From Promethearchaeota archaeon (lineage in GTDB: Archaea; Asgardarchaeota; Lokiarchaeia; Sigynarchaeales; SOKP01): a stretch of DNA of 13,713 bases. The stretch spans positions 1 to 13,713 of the forward strand of contig JAGXNR010000079.1 in the NCBI GenBank assembly GCA_019894875.1. Direction: 5' to 3'. The stretch's first letter is position 1; each line of letters begins with the position of its first letter. The notes under the pieces are model-generated. The model was not told where the DNA came from. It ran no database searches and worked only from the letters and a program-made list of their open reading frames with translations. Positions 13,386-13,713 of the stretch are shown here, piece by piece. The position numbers and the translations under genes were made by a program.

Positions 13386-13713
13386 TTAAGAAACAAACTC
13401 CCAATTTACAGTATCATTATCGAGTAAGTTAAATAAATTTGAGGGAATATTTGGGAGTGGATCGTCGTTAATCCAATATATCCACCCTCCACCTACACCA
13501 TTTATCTCTTCAACTTTTAACCCCCAGCTAACTACATATCTTATAACACAGCAATTTACCAATGCGTGAAACGCTGTTGTTTCGAAATTAGTTAAATTTA
13601 TATTTTGAAAGACTTCATTCTCTTGGATTCCAGAATAATCAACAGATATTGTTATATTAACAACTTCAAATTTCTTTTCTCTGTCGTTATTTTGAATTTG
13701 AGCTAAATCTGAC
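13386..13713 (-). CDS. 3' part of a gene with a DUF4430-like C-terminal domain (cut by the window edge)
   Basis: A minus-strand frame enters from the right edge and ends with TAA at 13386-13388, coding for about 108 C-terminal residues. The start is outside the window. Strands such as FEVVNITISVDYSG, a helix FETTAFHALVNCC, then GGGWIYWINDDPLP and, at the end, NDTVNWEFVS match the layout of DUF4430/transcobalamin-like domains, which have a G-W-x-Y-x-[VI]-N motif and end in a D-x-[VI]-x-W-x-[FY] strand. Proteins with this domain are commonly secreted or cell-surface-anchored. It is convergent with the Roadblock gene, 20 bases apart. The domain call is by eye and only moderately sure. Confidence 0.6.
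   Translation of the reverse strand, partial: SDLAQIQNNDREKKFEVVNITISVDYSGIQENEVFQNINLTNFETTAFHALVNCCVIRYVVSWGLKVEEINGVGGGWIYWINDDPLPNIPSNLFNLLDNDTVNWEFVS

Noticed and set aside
1..13713. CRISPR array, insertion sequence or prophage
   Set aside because: No regularly spaced repeats, transposase, integrase or terminal inverted repeats were seen.

Overview
This 13.7 kb window is AT-rich archaeal DNA, most likely from an Asgard archaeon of the Lokiarchaeota type. No marker gene fixes the taxon, so this is an inference from several signals: an archaeal/eukaryal selenocysteine (Sec) system (SepSecS, a 9/4-fold tRNA-Sec and an EFsec-type SelB), a Roadblock/LC7 protein, tRNA genes with bulge-helix-bulge introns, and several coiled-coil or zinc-ribbon proteins of no familiar prokaryotic family.

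Layout, left to right. Positions 18-2788 are on the minus strand: a SAM hydroxide adenosyltransferase, then a probable operon (read right to left) of two short coiled-coil proteins and a 300-residue protein with TPR-like repeats at its C-terminus. At 3014-3189 (plus) lies a tRNA-Ile with anticodon UAU whose gene is interrupted three times, in the D arm, the anticodon loop and the T loop. Removing 25, 45 and 31 nt leaves a standard 75-nt tRNA. An orphan 226-residue protein and SepSecS follow on the minus strand. A metallo-beta-lactamase-fold hydrolase (plus), tRNA-Sec (minus) and an aldo/keto reductase with a ferredoxin-like tail (minus) fill 5646-7884. The next block holds a 50-residue Cys-rich microprotein, a CoA-type Nudix hydrolase, a small zinc-finger-like protein, a 41-residue hydrophobic microprotein, a zinc-ribbon/coiled-coil protein and a short-chain dehydrogenase. 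The right end has SelB/EFsec and a closely spaced Roadblock/LC7 gene (plus), then the 3' part of a minus-strand gene with a DUF4430-like ending that runs off the window.

The unifying theme is selenocysteine. SepSecS converts O-phosphoseryl-tRNA(Sec) to Sec-tRNA(Sec), tRNA-Sec carries the UCA anticodon, and SelB delivers the charged tRNA to in-frame UGA codons. All three lie within about 8.8 kb, although not as one operon. PSTK, SelD and a selenoprotein gene are not visible here. None of the 17 protein genes whose stop is in the window ends in UGA.

The most striking signals are in the RNA genes. The tRNA-Ile(UAU) has three introns, two with well-formed bulge-helix-bulge motifs. The tRNA-Sec gene has a 33-nt intron inside its D stem, and removing it restores a perfect 7-bp D stem capped by a UGGU loop. 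No gene-free stretch exceeds 300 bases. The longest, 2789-3013, is plain AT-rich sequence in which I see no gene.
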